Shown here in pieces: positions 56,264 to 64,000 of a stretch of DNA of 64,000 nt; the stretch's first letter is position 1, and the number at the start of each line of letters is the position of its first letter. The notes under the pieces are model-generated. The model saw only the letters and a program-made list of their open reading frames with translations, searched no databases and was not told where the DNA came from. The DNA is from Halobacillus dabanensis (GTDB lineage: Bacteria; Bacillota; Bacilli; Bacillales; Halobacillaceae), in assembly GCF_900114165.1 (NCBI RefSeq), contig NZ_FOSB01000004.1:124001-188000 (forward strand), given 5' to 3'. Position numbers and translations under genes: made by a program.

Positions 56264-56995
56264 CTACCTGAACCACTCGACGACTCCAATCATACTAAGA
56301 AGTCCCAGGAGAAAAGAAAATGTAGCCAGACGCTCATAACCATGGCCATGTGTTTCAGGGATCAACTCTTTATAAACGATGAACAACATCGCACCAGCGG
56401 CAAAAGCTAGTCCATAAGGAACGAGGAATAAGGAAACTTGAACCAAATAGAAGCCAACCAAACTTGCGAAATACTCGATTAAGCCGGTAAACACAGCCAT
56501 CATGATTGCAAATAATTTATGAACATCTTGATTGACTAAAAACAAGGCTACAAGAAATCCTTCGGGTACGTTCTGTAAGCCCATAGAGAGTGCAACGACA
56601 ATTCCCAGATTCTCTACCTCACTTACTAAACTTGCCCCTACAGACAACCCTTCCGGAATATTATGTAAGGTCATGGCAGCAATAAGCATGAGAGACTGCT
56701 GAGGCAGAACCACGTCACTTCGCTGGTGATCAAAATCGATGTGAGGAATGATATATTCAAGAAGGTTTAATAATAAAGCACCTATAAGAACCCCAAAGCA
56801 TAGTACGTACAAATTGGTCAATTTTAGTGATGCAGGTATCAGTCCATATGTAGAAGCAGCCACCATGATTCCGGCCGTATAAGCAAGAATGCTATCCATC
56901 CGCCGGTGAGATATCCCTCGTATGAACAAAACAGGTATCGCTCCTAAACTCGTCGCCAGAGCAGAAACCACCATCACCCACATGTTCCACTCCAT
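56264..56995 (-). CDS. ZIP family divalent metal transporter
   Basis: 243 residues with about eight helices. The metal-binding helix HNIPEGLSVGASL and its partner GLQNVPEGFLVALFL (helices 4 and 5) are typical of ZIP/ZupT-type proteins. HIDFDHQRSD marks a short His-containing loop. Likely takes up zinc or another divalent ion. Start 56995 has GGAGGG 5 bases upstream; 57025 would add 10 residues. The VOC gene follows by about 50 bases. Confidence 0.87.
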   Translation of the reverse strand: MEWNMWVMVVSALATSLGAIPVLFIRGISHRRMDSILAYTAGIMVAASTYGLIPASLKLTNLYVLCFGVLIGALLLNLLEYIIPHIDFDHQRSDVVLPQQSLMLIAAMTLHNIPEGLSVGASLVSEVENLGIVVALSMGLQNVPEGFLVALFLVNQDVHKLFAIMMAVFTGLIEYFASLVGFYLVQVSLFLVPYGLAFAAGAMLFIVYKELIPETHGHGYERLATFSFLLGLLSMIGVVEWFR

Positions 56996-57417
56996 ACCAT
57001 CCCTCCACCGATGTCTTTTTTTCAAAGATATGTTGAAAAGCTATCAAAAAGACGCCAATACCTCTTAGGCGAAAATAAGAAGGGTTGATATCACGAATTT
57101 GAGCCTTCAAGGGTACTGCCATAAAATGTATTAGCAAAAAGTTAAGTTTCGTGCAAGAAAATAGAGATGCCTCTATAAAGGAGCATCTCTTGATTCTTTA
57201 GCGCGATGTTTTTTCAGAAGCGGTTATTAACTGTTTGAGCAATGACACTAATTCCCAACGTTCCGCGCGCCCATATTATCATTCGAAAGCTGCCATTTCT
57301 ATGTTTATGATAAAATTCGCACCCTTTGTTCCGAGTAACTCCCACCATTCACAATTGACCAGATATCTCGAAACTGAGTTTTACAGAAATGGAGTTTATT
57401 TGGGGAAGATTAAAAGT
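56996..57417. other. Intergenic region with a hairpin
   Basis: About 420 bases. It contains a terminator-like hairpin (57163-57190). An open frame on the plus strand near 57235-57498 has no ribosome site and runs antisense into the next gene, so I do not count it. Confidence 0.5.
57163..57190 (-). terminator. Possible terminator of the 57418 gene
   Basis: On the minus strand AGAGATGCTCCT pairs with AGAGGCATCTCT (one mismatch), followed by ATTTTCTT. It lies 230 bases past the stop codon. Confidence 0.5.
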
Positions 57418-58875
57418 TTATATGGTTACATATTGCTGTTGCAGAAGATTGATAACGAGCTGAGCTGTCCCATGGATATGAAATTTTCCATCAGATAGAG
57501 ACTCATGATGGCTCACGACCCTCACACTTTTCCCTTCGCATTCTATAGGATCGATGAAAGTTTGGTAAAATTCCATATGGGGGTTTGATTCTTGCCCACC
57601 GTCAGCCCCAAAATAATACTCTTTTTTATTGGAATATGGTAATAATGGCTGTTTTCGCCACTTAACAGGTACTACTTTTTCCAATGGAATCGGAAGTTTC
57701 AGCAACTGCACAGATGTTCCATTATTATATTGGAGCTCTGCTCTGATTACACCACTAATAAAAGCATAGCAAGATGGAGAAACCACCTTTGTTTCAAGAG
57801 AGTGTAAAGATAATTCCATATCGATCATTTCACAAATGTCTGTAGGTACGTCTAACGTTTCCATGAAATCAATGTCCACCGTTACACAAGATAATAAAAC
57901 TGGTACTTTAACGACTGTTTTTTCTGAAGGATCTACGTATTCCTCCTCTGAAAGCTCTTCCCCTGAGGGGGAGCTCTCTTCTGATTCAGGAAAGCAAAGA
58001 GAAGCTTCTGAGGAAGACTCTTCTTGCCACTCCTCTTCCTCCAAGCATTCATGGCTCTCTTCGGGGGATGAAGACAGATCTCGACTTGATGGGCCACTTT
58101 CCTCATACTCTTCTTCCAGTTCATCTATCAAGGGACTCGGTTCATCAAACATGGATATAATATCATTAATTAAAGAAGAACTTTCTAAGATCGATTCATC
58201 ATCTTCCCCGTCCCCCTCTTGAGCGGATGATTCGTCTTCCAGAGAAAACTCATCAGAAAAAATGAAATCATCCTTTTCCATATTGCTGTCATGGGGAGTA
58301 TGATAGGGATTTTTGAAACCACTTTGTTCATCCAATGAAGCAGCGATATCTGTTAAGATGGAATGTTCTTCGAAGGGGTTCTCTTCCTCTTTTGTATCGG
58401 TTTGTTCTTCTATAATGCTCCATTCTCCACTTTGTGATTCCTCTAACATAGATAGAATTTCAGCTAAAAATGGGTTTCCTTGTTTTCCTCTCTTCCAACC
58501 TGTTCCCTTTGCTTCTTCAGACGATTCAAAAGCTGATTCCTCATCTACACTCTCATCCGAATGCTCCTGCATGGGCGCTGCCTCTTTTCGGAAAGATGAC
58601 ATACGTTTCCTACTTTCAGCTAACTTAGCATCCTCTTTGTCTTTTATAATTTTGGAAGGTAGTGAAATGATGGGACGGGGTATTTCTCCTTCAGACTTAT
58701 GTGGTGTATAAATCTCCTGATTAGGAGAATTTTCCTTACTTGGTTCTTCTTCAAGTGAGAGGTCGTCAAAGAGTGAGTGAGTGTTTAATTGCTCATCGGA
58801 ATCTGGGTAATGTGTTTTTCGATGATCTCGTTTACTCCAACGTTTTTGGTAGAACTTGATTTCATCTCTCTTCAT
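57418..58875 (-). CDS. Acidic low-complexity protein with C-terminal spore-surface type domain
   Basis: 485 residues. A basic start (KRWSKRDHRKTHYP) leads into about 280 residues rich in Ser, Glu and Asp. They contain recurring blocks such as SILTDIAASLDEQSG, SLINDIISMFDEPS and FLAEILSMLEESQSG, so a roughly 16-residue motif recurs at long intervals. The C-terminal 170 residues (from VKVPVLLSCVTVDIDF) share the layout of the next two genes (KVPV..., a middle IxGxIRAELQY, LPIPLEKVV). Position and domain suggest a spore coat or exosporium protein. The ATG follows GGAAGG. Confidence 0.5.
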   Translation of the reverse strand: MKRDEIKFYQKRWSKRDHRKTHYPDSDEQLNTHSLFDDLSLEEEPSKENSPNQEIYTPHKSEGEIPRPIISLPSKIIKDKEDAKLAESRKRMSSFRKEAAPMQEHSDESVDEESAFESSEEAKGTGWKRGKQGNPFLAEILSMLEESQSGEWSIIEEQTDTKEEENPFEEHSILTDIAASLDEQSGFKNPYHTPHDSNMEKDDFIFSDEFSLEDESSAQEGDGEDDESILESSSLINDIISMFDEPSPLIDELEEEYEESGPSSRDLSSSPEESHECLEEEEWQEESSSEASLCFPESEESSPSGEELSEEEYVDPSEKTVVKVPVLLSCVTVDIDFMETLDVPTDICEMIDMELSLHSLETKVVSPSCYAFISGVIRAELQYNNGTSVQLLKLPIPLEKVVPVKWRKQPLLPYSNKKEYYFGADGGQESNPHMEFYQTFIDPIECEGKSVRVVSHHESLSDGKFHIHGTAQLVINLLQQQYVTI

Positions 58876-58940
58876 AGCCTTCCGAAAGGTGCTTGCTTTT
58901 CAGCATCCTTTCTCCCCTCCTTTCTGCTTTTCCCGCTCAT

Positions 58941-59675
58941 TCAGCAATCATCATTAGAAGATGACGAAACACGGATTTGTTGATCCTGGATTACCTTTAA
59001 ACAAATATCCAACACCATCTTTTCTTCGATTTGTGTGAAGCACCCTTCGTTAAATGGGGCGGATCCTGGCAACGGCTGACGGTCCAAGGCCTCATCCCAT
59101 TCTATAATTTTGCTTGAAAGCAATTCACAATAGGGCAGCTCATTATAAAATTGGCAACTCTCCTGATGGAACTGTGATAAATCGCTCGTTAGCAGCTCAT
59201 CTGTTTCAGGAAATCCTGAAGGCAAGGATTGAGATACGGCAAAATCGAATTCTTCCCGTTTGTTATTTTTCGGCATGACCGGCATGGAAAGGAAATCATC
59301 AATCTCGATGACCTTATCAAATGGTAGATCGACAGTGAAGGAATGGATATCAGAAGCGACGGTAGTATCAGTACTCCTATCGATTTCACATGCCGGGCTT
59401 GCGTACTGTATATTTTTTCGAACGAATCCTTTAAGGAATAATTTCTTTGTAGGTAGAAGCAAACGGCATTGAGTCAGAGCGACACGCTTCTTAATATCTT
59501 TAATTTCAAGAACTGGTTCAGGGAAGGTGATCGTTTCATTCATGTGCAACTGTACCTGGAGTTCTGCCAACACCACTGGAACCTTTGCCGTTATTTTCCC
59601 AATACTTACATGCGGTTTACATGGCTTACAGAACCCTTTATCACATTCGTAGGAATCGTTATATTGGTCTGTCAT
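58941..59675 (-). CDS. CsxC/SPOCS-like spore-surface candidate protein 1
   Basis: 244 residues. A Cys-rich start (YECDKGFCKPCKPH) precedes KITAKVPVVLAELQVQLHM, LEIKDIKKRVALTQCRLL, LFLKGFVRKNIQYASP and a distant C-terminal EKMVLDICLKVIQDQQI. These segments recur almost exactly in the gene at 59975. The KGFVRKNIQYA strand recalls the SPOCS/DUF3794 domains of spore coat proteins such as CsxC; I cannot confirm homology. AGGAGG precedes the ATG and a sigma-K-like promoter lies at 59705-59731. Confidence 0.6.
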   Translation of the reverse strand: MTDQYNDSYECDKGFCKPCKPHVSIGKITAKVPVVLAELQVQLHMNETITFPEPVLEIKDIKKRVALTQCRLLLPTKKLFLKGFVRKNIQYASPACEIDRSTDTTVASDIHSFTVDLPFDKVIEIDDFLSMPVMPKNNKREEFDFAVSQSLPSGFPETDELLTSDLSQFHQESCQFYNELPYCELLSSKIIEWDEALDRQPLPGSAPFNEGCFTQIEEKMVLDICLKVIQDQQIRVSSSSNDDC

Positions 59676-59704
59676 TCGATTTCCTCCTAAACAAAAGATA
59701 CCCT

Positions 59705-59731
59705 CATCGTATGTAGGATAAATGACTATGT
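59705..59731 (-). promoter_or_regulatory. Candidate sigma-K promoter of the 58941 gene
   Basis: On the minus strand AC, 16 bases, CATACGATG; one mismatch to CATAnnnTA. It ends about 30 bases before the ATG. Confidence 0.35.
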
Positions 59732-59930
59732 CTGGGCTCTTATCTCGAAATCAAGATATCAGGAAGTGGAGAGGCCTAGAAAAGTATGAACCACCTATAG
59801 CCCATGGCATAAAATAAGAAAAGCGCAAGACGAATTGTTAGCTAATCCTGCGACAAGACCCGCCTAACATAAGAAATCGTCCTTGAGTAAGGAATGGTTC
59901 CTTTCCTCCAGCTTACTGCTCCTTATCATA

Positions 59931-59964
59931 AAAAACACGACACTTGCTAGAGTGATCGTGTTTC
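59931..59964 (-). terminator. Terminator of the 59975 gene
   Basis: On the minus strand AAACACGATCACT pairs with AGTGTCGTGTTT (one bulge), followed by TTTATG. Confidence 0.8.
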
Positions 59965-59974
59965 TTATAATCAT

Positions 59975-60739
59975 TTAGATACCATTAATATTAACTTGTT
60001 GCTTTTGTAACACTTTGATACGGAATCTGAGCACCATTTTTTCAACGATGTGTTTGAAACACCCTTCATCGACTGGACGATCAGCTTTGCGGTCCGTCGC
60101 TTCATCCCACTCGATAATTTCACTTTCGATAAGTTCACAGAATGGAATCTCATTATACGCTTGTGTACTTATTTGGTGAAACTGAGAAAGATCGCTGGAT
60201 AGATGTTGATCTTTTTCAGGAAACCCTGGCCCTAAATCTTGAGCACGGAAGAAGTCGTATTCACTACTTGTGTTTGCCACAGGTAGTTGGACTAAATTAT
60301 CAAGCTCCACTGTAGTCATACACTCAAAATGAACTTTAGTTGTCAGTGACTTGATGTCAGATGAAATACAATCGCCTCCAGCACCGTGAACGGGACTGGC
60401 ATATTGAATGTTTTTGCGTACATACCCTTTGATGAACAATGGGAATTCTCCACCACTGAACAAATCTCCACTTCCTTTTGAAGTTCGAGTTATCAGACGG
60501 CATTGAGTTATGACAACTCGCTTCTTGATGTCTTTGATTTCCAGGACTGGATATGGGAATGAGATGTTGGCTACTAGGTGACTCGTAACATCATAAGCTC
60601 CCAATTCAACAGGTACTTTGATTGTAACGCTATTGGAAGGGGTGACCAGTGCAGCTATTGGACCAGTGTTAGTACATTGTCCAATTGAAGCGGACGTATT
60701 AAAGTTTACACAATTACCGTGACATTTATTATTCCTCAT
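59975..60739 (-). CDS. CsxC/SPOCS-like spore-surface candidate protein 2
   Basis: 254 residues, paralogue of the 58941 gene: VTIKVPVELGAYDVTSHL, LEIKDIKKRVVITQCRLI, LFIKGYVRKNIQYASP, SSDLSQFHQISTQAYNEIPF, IEWDEATDRK and EKMVLRFRIKVLQKQQV. The first 35 residues have Cys/Asn/Thr (NNKCHGNCVNFNTS). Start 60739 was chosen because AAGGAGGG precedes it and a CATACAATA box lies 32 bases upstream; the frame is open further to 60823. Confidence 0.6.
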   Translation of the reverse strand: MRNNKCHGNCVNFNTSASIGQCTNTGPIAALVTPSNSVTIKVPVELGAYDVTSHLVANISFPYPVLEIKDIKKRVVITQCRLITRTSKGSGDLFSGGEFPLFIKGYVRKNIQYASPVHGAGGDCISSDIKSLTTKVHFECMTTVELDNLVQLPVANTSSEYDFFRAQDLGPGFPEKDQHLSSDLSQFHQISTQAYNEIPFCELIESEIIEWDEATDRKADRPVDEGCFKHIVEKMVLRFRIKVLQKQQVNINGI

Positions 60740-60770
60740 CACTTTTCCCTCCTTTTTCTTAACCTCCCTG

Positions 60771-60779
60771 TATTGTATG
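60771..60779 (-). promoter_or_regulatory. Sporulation-type -10 box (CATACAATA)
   Basis: On the minus strand CATACAATA matches both the sigma-K (CATAnnnTA) and sigma-E (CATACAnT) -10 consensus. No clear -35 box at the right distance, so the sigma factor is open. Confidence 0.35.
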
Positions 60780-60931
60780 CAATAGGCGCTATTAAGCATG
60801 GTCAGGTGATGGAGTATAAACATGTAACTTTAAAATATTCGTAGAAAATCAATAGATTCTCCCCCCTGTGAACATGGGTACTAGCACAGGTGCCCTCCAG
60901 ATGCATAGGTTAAAAAACGAGGAGGTAGAAC

Positions 60932-62122
60932 ATGAACAGAAATAATTTTCTTGCCGTAGATGTCGGGAACAGTTGGTATAAAGTCTTGGTATCAGACCAG
61001 GGAGAGATCGCAGATTACCAGGTCCCTAACGCTATCGCTTTATTTGATGAGGAATTCTACGAAAAACCTTATGATGAAGAGGATGTAGATCTTGAAGAGA
61101 ATTTGATTGTTGAAGTCAAAAGTCCCTCTGTTATCGACAGACGCGAAATTTTCTATATTGGAAAATCAGCGATGAAACAGAAGAACGTCAGCTTGACCTC
61201 TTTCAATAATCAAAAAACTGAAGAGGAACGCACTTATATCCTGCTTTTCGCTACAGCTGCTTATCATGCCTTACTGACAAACCCTTCAAAGGGAGAACTT
61301 CACTACACGATCGATCAGCTGGCTGTCTCTCTTCCCACCACTCAGTACAAAGAAAAGAAAGAGTCATTCAAAGAGCGCCTGACGGGAGATCACACCATCA
61401 TTTTCCATAAAGTCCCTGGGGTAAAAGAACCAAAAGAAGTGGCTATAAAAATACACATAAATGATGTCATCGTCGGTGCTGAAGGGGCTCTTGCTTATTT
61501 AGCGTTAACACGAGATCAGGAATCATTAATGATCAAAGACGATTCTCTTGTGAAGGATTCTCAGAAAGGAATCATTATCGGAGATTTGGGTGGAGATTCC
61601 GTGGATTTTGTTGGGATCAAGAATAACAAGCCGGTCGCTTCAGTCGAAGGGGAACCGTTCGGCATCAATCAATTCCTCGATAATATCATACAAAAAGTAA
61701 GTAAAAACGAATTGTATAGCTTCAACTCACGTTCTGAACTCGAAGAAAAACTGACAGCAGGTCAATCAGAATGGTATGTTGAGCCATTCGCTGGTGTGAA
61801 AAAAGACATCAGCAAGTACGTCACTCCTCAACTGCGTTTGATGGCAATCAAATACCTTGAACATTTTGATAGAGTGAGGAGCAGTTCGAATGAAATCAAG
61901 GGTGCAGCCCGTTACATTGCCGTTGGGGGGGCTGCTGAGATCGCCGAAAAACAAATTAAAGAAGCTGCAGTTAAGTGGAGCGAACGCGGACGCCCGATCG
62001 AGTTGATGTTTCCAGAAAACATGTCTCAATTAAATGTCCAGGGGTTAATGATCCTTGCTAAAATGCAATGGATCAGCAAAAACCAAGAATACGCGGACGA
62101 TTATGCTTATACCAAAAGCTAG
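60932..62122 (+). CDS. ParM/StbA-like actin-type ATPase
   Basis: 396 residues with the actin-fold nucleotide site: phosphate-1 FLAVDVGNSWYKVLV (Asp10, Lys17), phosphate-2 IIIGDLGGDSVDFVGI (about 214-229), and the adenosine motif YIAVGGAAEIAEKQI (about 328-342). Similarity is to plasmid-segregation actins (ParM, Alp), not MreB or FtsA. GAGGAGG precedes the ATG. A 122-residue gene follows by 12 bases, the usual arrangement of a filament gene and its adaptor. Here it sits on a chromosome between spore-coat type genes. Confidence 0.82.
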   Translation: MNRNNFLAVDVGNSWYKVLVSDQGEIADYQVPNAIALFDEEFYEKPYDEEDVDLEENLIVEVKSPSVIDRREIFYIGKSAMKQKNVSLTSFNNQKTEEERTYILLFATAAYHALLTNPSKGELHYTIDQLAVSLPTTQYKEKKESFKERLTGDHTIIFHKVPGVKEPKEVAIKIHINDVIVGAEGALAYLALTRDQESLMIKDDSLVKDSQKGIIIGDLGGDSVDFVGIKNNKPVASVEGEPFGINQFLDNIIQKVSKNELYSFNSRSELEEKLTAGQSEWYVEPFAGVKKDISKYVTPQLRLMAIKYLEHFDRVRSSSNEIKGAARYIAVGGAAEIAEKQIKEAAVKWSERGRPIELMFPENMSQLNVQGLMILAKMQWISKNQEYADDYAYTKS

Positions 62123-62134
62123 AGGGTGAGGGAT

Positions 62135-62503
62135 ATGCAAAAAACATATAAAGATTACTTTCATCAAAACGTGCTTACCATTCCGGATACCTTTATTGAT
62201 GTAAAAACAGGAGATCATCAGAACGTCTCTCCTAAGATCCTGGAGGAAATCAAATACCATTCAGAGAACAACACGTTAAATCATTTGATCTTCTCTGCAC
62301 TTCATGATTATTTTCATAAAGCATCCATTCCCCAGGAAGCTCCGAGCGATTTACTCACAGAATTATTGGAAATAAAAAGGATGCTTTATTCAGGGAATGA
62401 GGTCCAAACAGCCAGTCGCCCTTCTGTTTTCAAAAAATCATTTCCAATCCAAGAAAGGAACATGAAGGAAATTGCCGACGTGCTGGAAGCGTTCGGAGGG
62501 TAA
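62135..62503 (+). CDS. Small partner of the ParM-like protein (ParR-like candidate)
   Basis: 122 residues, rather charged and helical (SPKILEEIKYHSENNTLNHL, LLTELLEIKRMLYSG). The N-terminal part with VSPKILEEIKYHSENN could form a small DNA-binding ribbon-helix-helix domain as in ParR, but the motif is not clear. Position right after the actin gene is the main reason for the call. ATG at 62135 preferred; a GTG at 62126 is in frame. A terminator follows at 62513-62554. Confidence 0.55.
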   Translation: MQKTYKDYFHQNVLTIPDTFIDVKTGDHQNVSPKILEEIKYHSENNTLNHLIFSALHDYFHKASIPQEAPSDLLTELLEIKRMLYSGNEVQTASRPSVFKKSFPIQERNMKEIADVLEAFGG

Positions 62504-62512
62504 GCACATATG

Positions 62513-62554
62513 TAAAGAAGGCAGGCCTATCACAGAGGTTTACCTTCTTTTTTT
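62513..62554 (+). terminator. Terminator of the ParM-like unit
   Basis: AAAGAAGG and CCTTCTTT with partial inner pairing (CCT/AGG), followed by TTTTTCG. Confidence 0.75.
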
Positions 62555-62658
62555 TCGTTCGCTCAAATAGTTGGAAAGGAAATTCTCATGAAAGTACATA
62601 CGCCGTGCAGGAGGAGATAGAAAGAAAAAGTAAGTCCCTGTTAGATAACATTCCATTT

Positions 62659-63222
62659 TTATAAATGGACGGCTGGTAAACAAGTGATTGCACAGAAACA
62701 AGATAAATCCACATTGATGCAAATACCCGTACCAACAAGGTCACCTAAGCTCTTATGGTCGAGTTGATGGCAGGCAGAATTTCCATATTGGCCGTGACAA
62801 TGTTTTGGTTCCTTTTTATCTTTCAAATCAGATTTGAAAACAAGAAGTTCGAGAACCGCACATTCTTTATTCAATTCTTTTATCTTGAAAATATGGGTAT
62901 GGATACACTTGATTTTTTCTGTCTTTGAATGACAAGAATAAGTCGTCACACCTGTTCCTTTGAATGGTTCACATCCACAAAATAAAAGGAAAGGGATGGT
63001 GTTTTTCTTTACCCGTTTTGCCCCTAACAGTTCACTGATTGATTGTTTACAAGACGTGTGACAAACATCATTCTTCACTTTCTTTTGTGCATATAGGATT
63101 GCCTCTAAAACATCTTCCACACAATTTTTATAATGGCGCATTTTATGCTTACTGTCTTTTTTTCCACAACATTTATCTTTCTGACCATGATCGTAGTCAT
63201 AATCATACTCATTGAAGGACAT
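62659..63222 (-). CDS. cotZ: Spore coat/exosporium protein CotY/CotZ
   Basis: 187 residues, rich in Cys (about 14). CVEDVLEAILYAQ, NTIPFLLFCGCEPFKGTGV, KELNKECAVLELLVFKSD and a hydrophobic Cys-containing end (LSCFCAITCLPAV) match the CotY/CotZ family, which forms cross-linked crust and exosporium layers. The start MSFNEYDYDYDHG is acidic. AAGGAG precedes the ATG and a near-consensus sigma-K promoter lies upstream. Convergent with the ParM-like unit. Confidence 0.88.
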   Translation of the reverse strand: MSFNEYDYDYDHGQKDKCCGKKDSKHKMRHYKNCVEDVLEAILYAQKKVKNDVCHTSCKQSISELLGAKRVKKNTIPFLLFCGCEPFKGTGVTTYSCHSKTEKIKCIHTHIFKIKELNKECAVLELLVFKSDLKDKKEPKHCHGQYGNSACHQLDHKSLGDLVGTGICINVDLSCFCAITCLPAVHL

Positions 63223-63254
63223 TCTTTTTTCACTCCTTAGTAGTTCAGTTATCG

Positions 63255-63283
63255 TATTATACGTCCAGAAGTGATTTTCGTTT
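63255..63283 (-). promoter_or_regulatory. Candidate sigma-K promoter of cotZ
   Basis: On the minus strand AC, 16 bases, CGTATAATA (one mismatch to CATAnnnTA), about 30 bases before the ATG. TATAAT inside it could also be read by sigma-A. Confidence 0.4.
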
Positions 63284-63356
63284 GATATGTGCGCCTAGGA
63301 GAATATAATATTTCTCCAATTGCAGGGAATAAGGATGGATATGATCGTATAGTACC

Positions 63357-63385
63357 TTGGTTACGGTCCATTTTTCACTTATAAT
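63357..63385 (+). promoter_or_regulatory. Sigma-A promoter
   Basis: TTGGTT, 17 bases, TATAAT; a second TATAAT follows closely. It precedes the gene at 63424. Confidence 0.6.
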
Positions 63386-63423
63386 ATGTATAATAGATTT
63401 TCGAAAGGGCAGTGATTGATCAA

Positions 63424-63849
63424 ATGCTATATATTTGGAATATCGAAAAAATCATTCAAAAAACGTTAGAAGAGCTTCAATTGAATATCGGATTCGAATT
63501 CAATAACAACCTCCCTGCCCCAATGAGCTATAACGTCTCGACCAATACAGTAAATTTTAACTATCTACAAATCAATGGATATATGAGTAAAATAAGAGTG
63601 AACGAGACAGAAGAGGATTTCGTCAAAATTATTCTCTATCATGAAATCGGTTATTATCTCACATTCAAAAAACACAAACATGATTTGAGAACGCTTATGT
63701 ACGGGGAAGATGAAGAAATTGCAGAACTCAAATCCGTCATCGAAACAAATGCCTGGGAATATGGCCGAACACTTGTCCCAAAGCACCTTCTTGATTCTTA
63801 TGACTATGTTCGCGAACAAGATGAACAACTTCTGCAAGGATTGAAATGA
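63424..63849 (+). CDS. Zincin-like protein with degenerate HExxH motif
   Basis: 141 residues. FVKIILYHEIGYYLTFKKH cut to IILYHEIGYYL resembles the IxxHExGHxL helix of small metallopeptidases, but the second His is Tyr (HEIGY). A Glu-rich segment follows (YGEDEEIAELKSVIETNAW), where the third zinc ligand Glu usually sits. So it may be a non-catalytic relative or bind metal differently. GTG at 63412 is an alternative start. Its own sigma-A promoter is at 63357. I do not recognise the exact family. Confidence 0.55.
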   Translation: MLYIWNIEKIIQKTLEELQLNIGFEFNNNLPAPMSYNVSTNTVNFNYLQINGYMSKIRVNETEEDFVKIILYHEIGYYLTFKKHKHDLRTLMYGEDEEIAELKSVIETNAWEYGRTLVPKHLLDSYDYVREQDEQLLQGLK

Positions 63850-63978
63850 GTGCGATCAGACAAATATCCAATCATTTCTTCAAAATGTTTACAACAACGG
63901 AAGGTAATTTACGTTTTTTGTAGAAAGTATATAAAAGAACAACATCAGTAGGGTTACTAAAAAAGGAAGGTGGATGGC

Positions 63979-64000
63979 ATGTTCAAGAATCGTTTATTCA
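63979..64000 (+). CDS. Start of an unidentified gene
   Basis: ATG preceded by GGAAGGTGG, then MFKNRLF, and the window ends. Only the ribosome site and the short start support it; no product can be named. Confidence 0.35.

Noticed and set aside
57235-57498. Plus-strand ORF of 87 codons
   Set aside because: No ribosome site, no recognisable sequence, and its end is antisense to the 57418 gene.
59810-59835. GAAAAGCGCAAGACGAA, similar to a repeat common in Bacillus intergenic regions
   Set aside because: A single short match without repeat structure in this window.
60824-60931. Possible centromere (parC) before the ParM-like gene
   Set aside because: I looked for iterated direct repeats and found only a short CTGTG...CACAG pair, which is not enough for a partition site.

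Overview
The window reads as chromosomal DNA of a spore-forming, probably halophilic or halotolerant Bacillaceae (Halobacillus or a close relative; inferred). The reasons are gene order like Bacillus subtilis around the purine operon, spore-coat type genes, acidic extracellular proteins, a BCCT-type transporter and a poly-gamma-glutamate locus. Nearly all genes lie on the minus strand. No tRNA, rRNA, CRISPR array, IS element or prophage is visible.

1-27.3 kb is the conserved purine block. Read in transcription direction it runs yeaC-yeaD-yebA, guaA, pbuG, yebE-yebG, purEKBCSQLFMNHD, then yerA-yerB-yerC, a YitT-like gene and the first codons of pcrB. Three guanine riboswitches with intrinsic terminators precede guaA, pbuG and purE. 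PurR-type boxes lie upstream of the purE promoter and, less completely, the pbuG promoter. pbuG carries a one-base frameshift. Small additions are an Hsp20-like gene, a DUF2892 gene and a 35-aa EYxxD membrane protein whose 3' end overlaps the 3' end of purD on the opposite strand.

27.8-43.8 kb is an accessory surface-sugar region. It holds a complete set for CMP-pseudaminic acid (PseB, PseC, PseH, PseG, PseI and an SpsF/PseF-type cytidylyltransferase) plus an extra SDR sugar enzyme. It also has four paralogous GT-B-like glycosyltransferases, a fifth related surface-carbohydrate protein, and two paralogous ParB-like proteins, one fused to a methyltransferase. No flippase or polymerase is present, so the sugar may be put directly onto protein.

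43.9-52.4 kb holds an MhqR-type ring-cleaving dioxygenase with its operator. It is followed by a poly-gamma-glutamate operon (pgsB-pgsC-capA-ggt) in which pgsB is split by an in-frame TAG, and then a PBP2a/PBP3-type penicillin-binding lipoprotein.

52.7-57 kb carries an unusual BCCT-family transporter, a membrane protein of unknown function, a VOC protein and a ZIP metal transporter. 57.4-63.2 kb is a probable spore-surface cluster: three proteins sharing one domain, and CotY/CotZ. Sigma-K-like promoter motifs precede several of these genes. Between them, on the plus strand, sits a two-gene unit for a ParM-like actin and a small partner. The end of the window has a zincin-like protein with a degenerate HExxH motif and the start of one more gene.

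The best candidates for undescribed biology are the ParM-like pair inside the spore-coat cluster, the ParB-like/methyltransferase pair ending the pseudaminic acid operon, the split pgsB, and a family of very long perfect hairpins sharing a GTAWGACCTGGT core.
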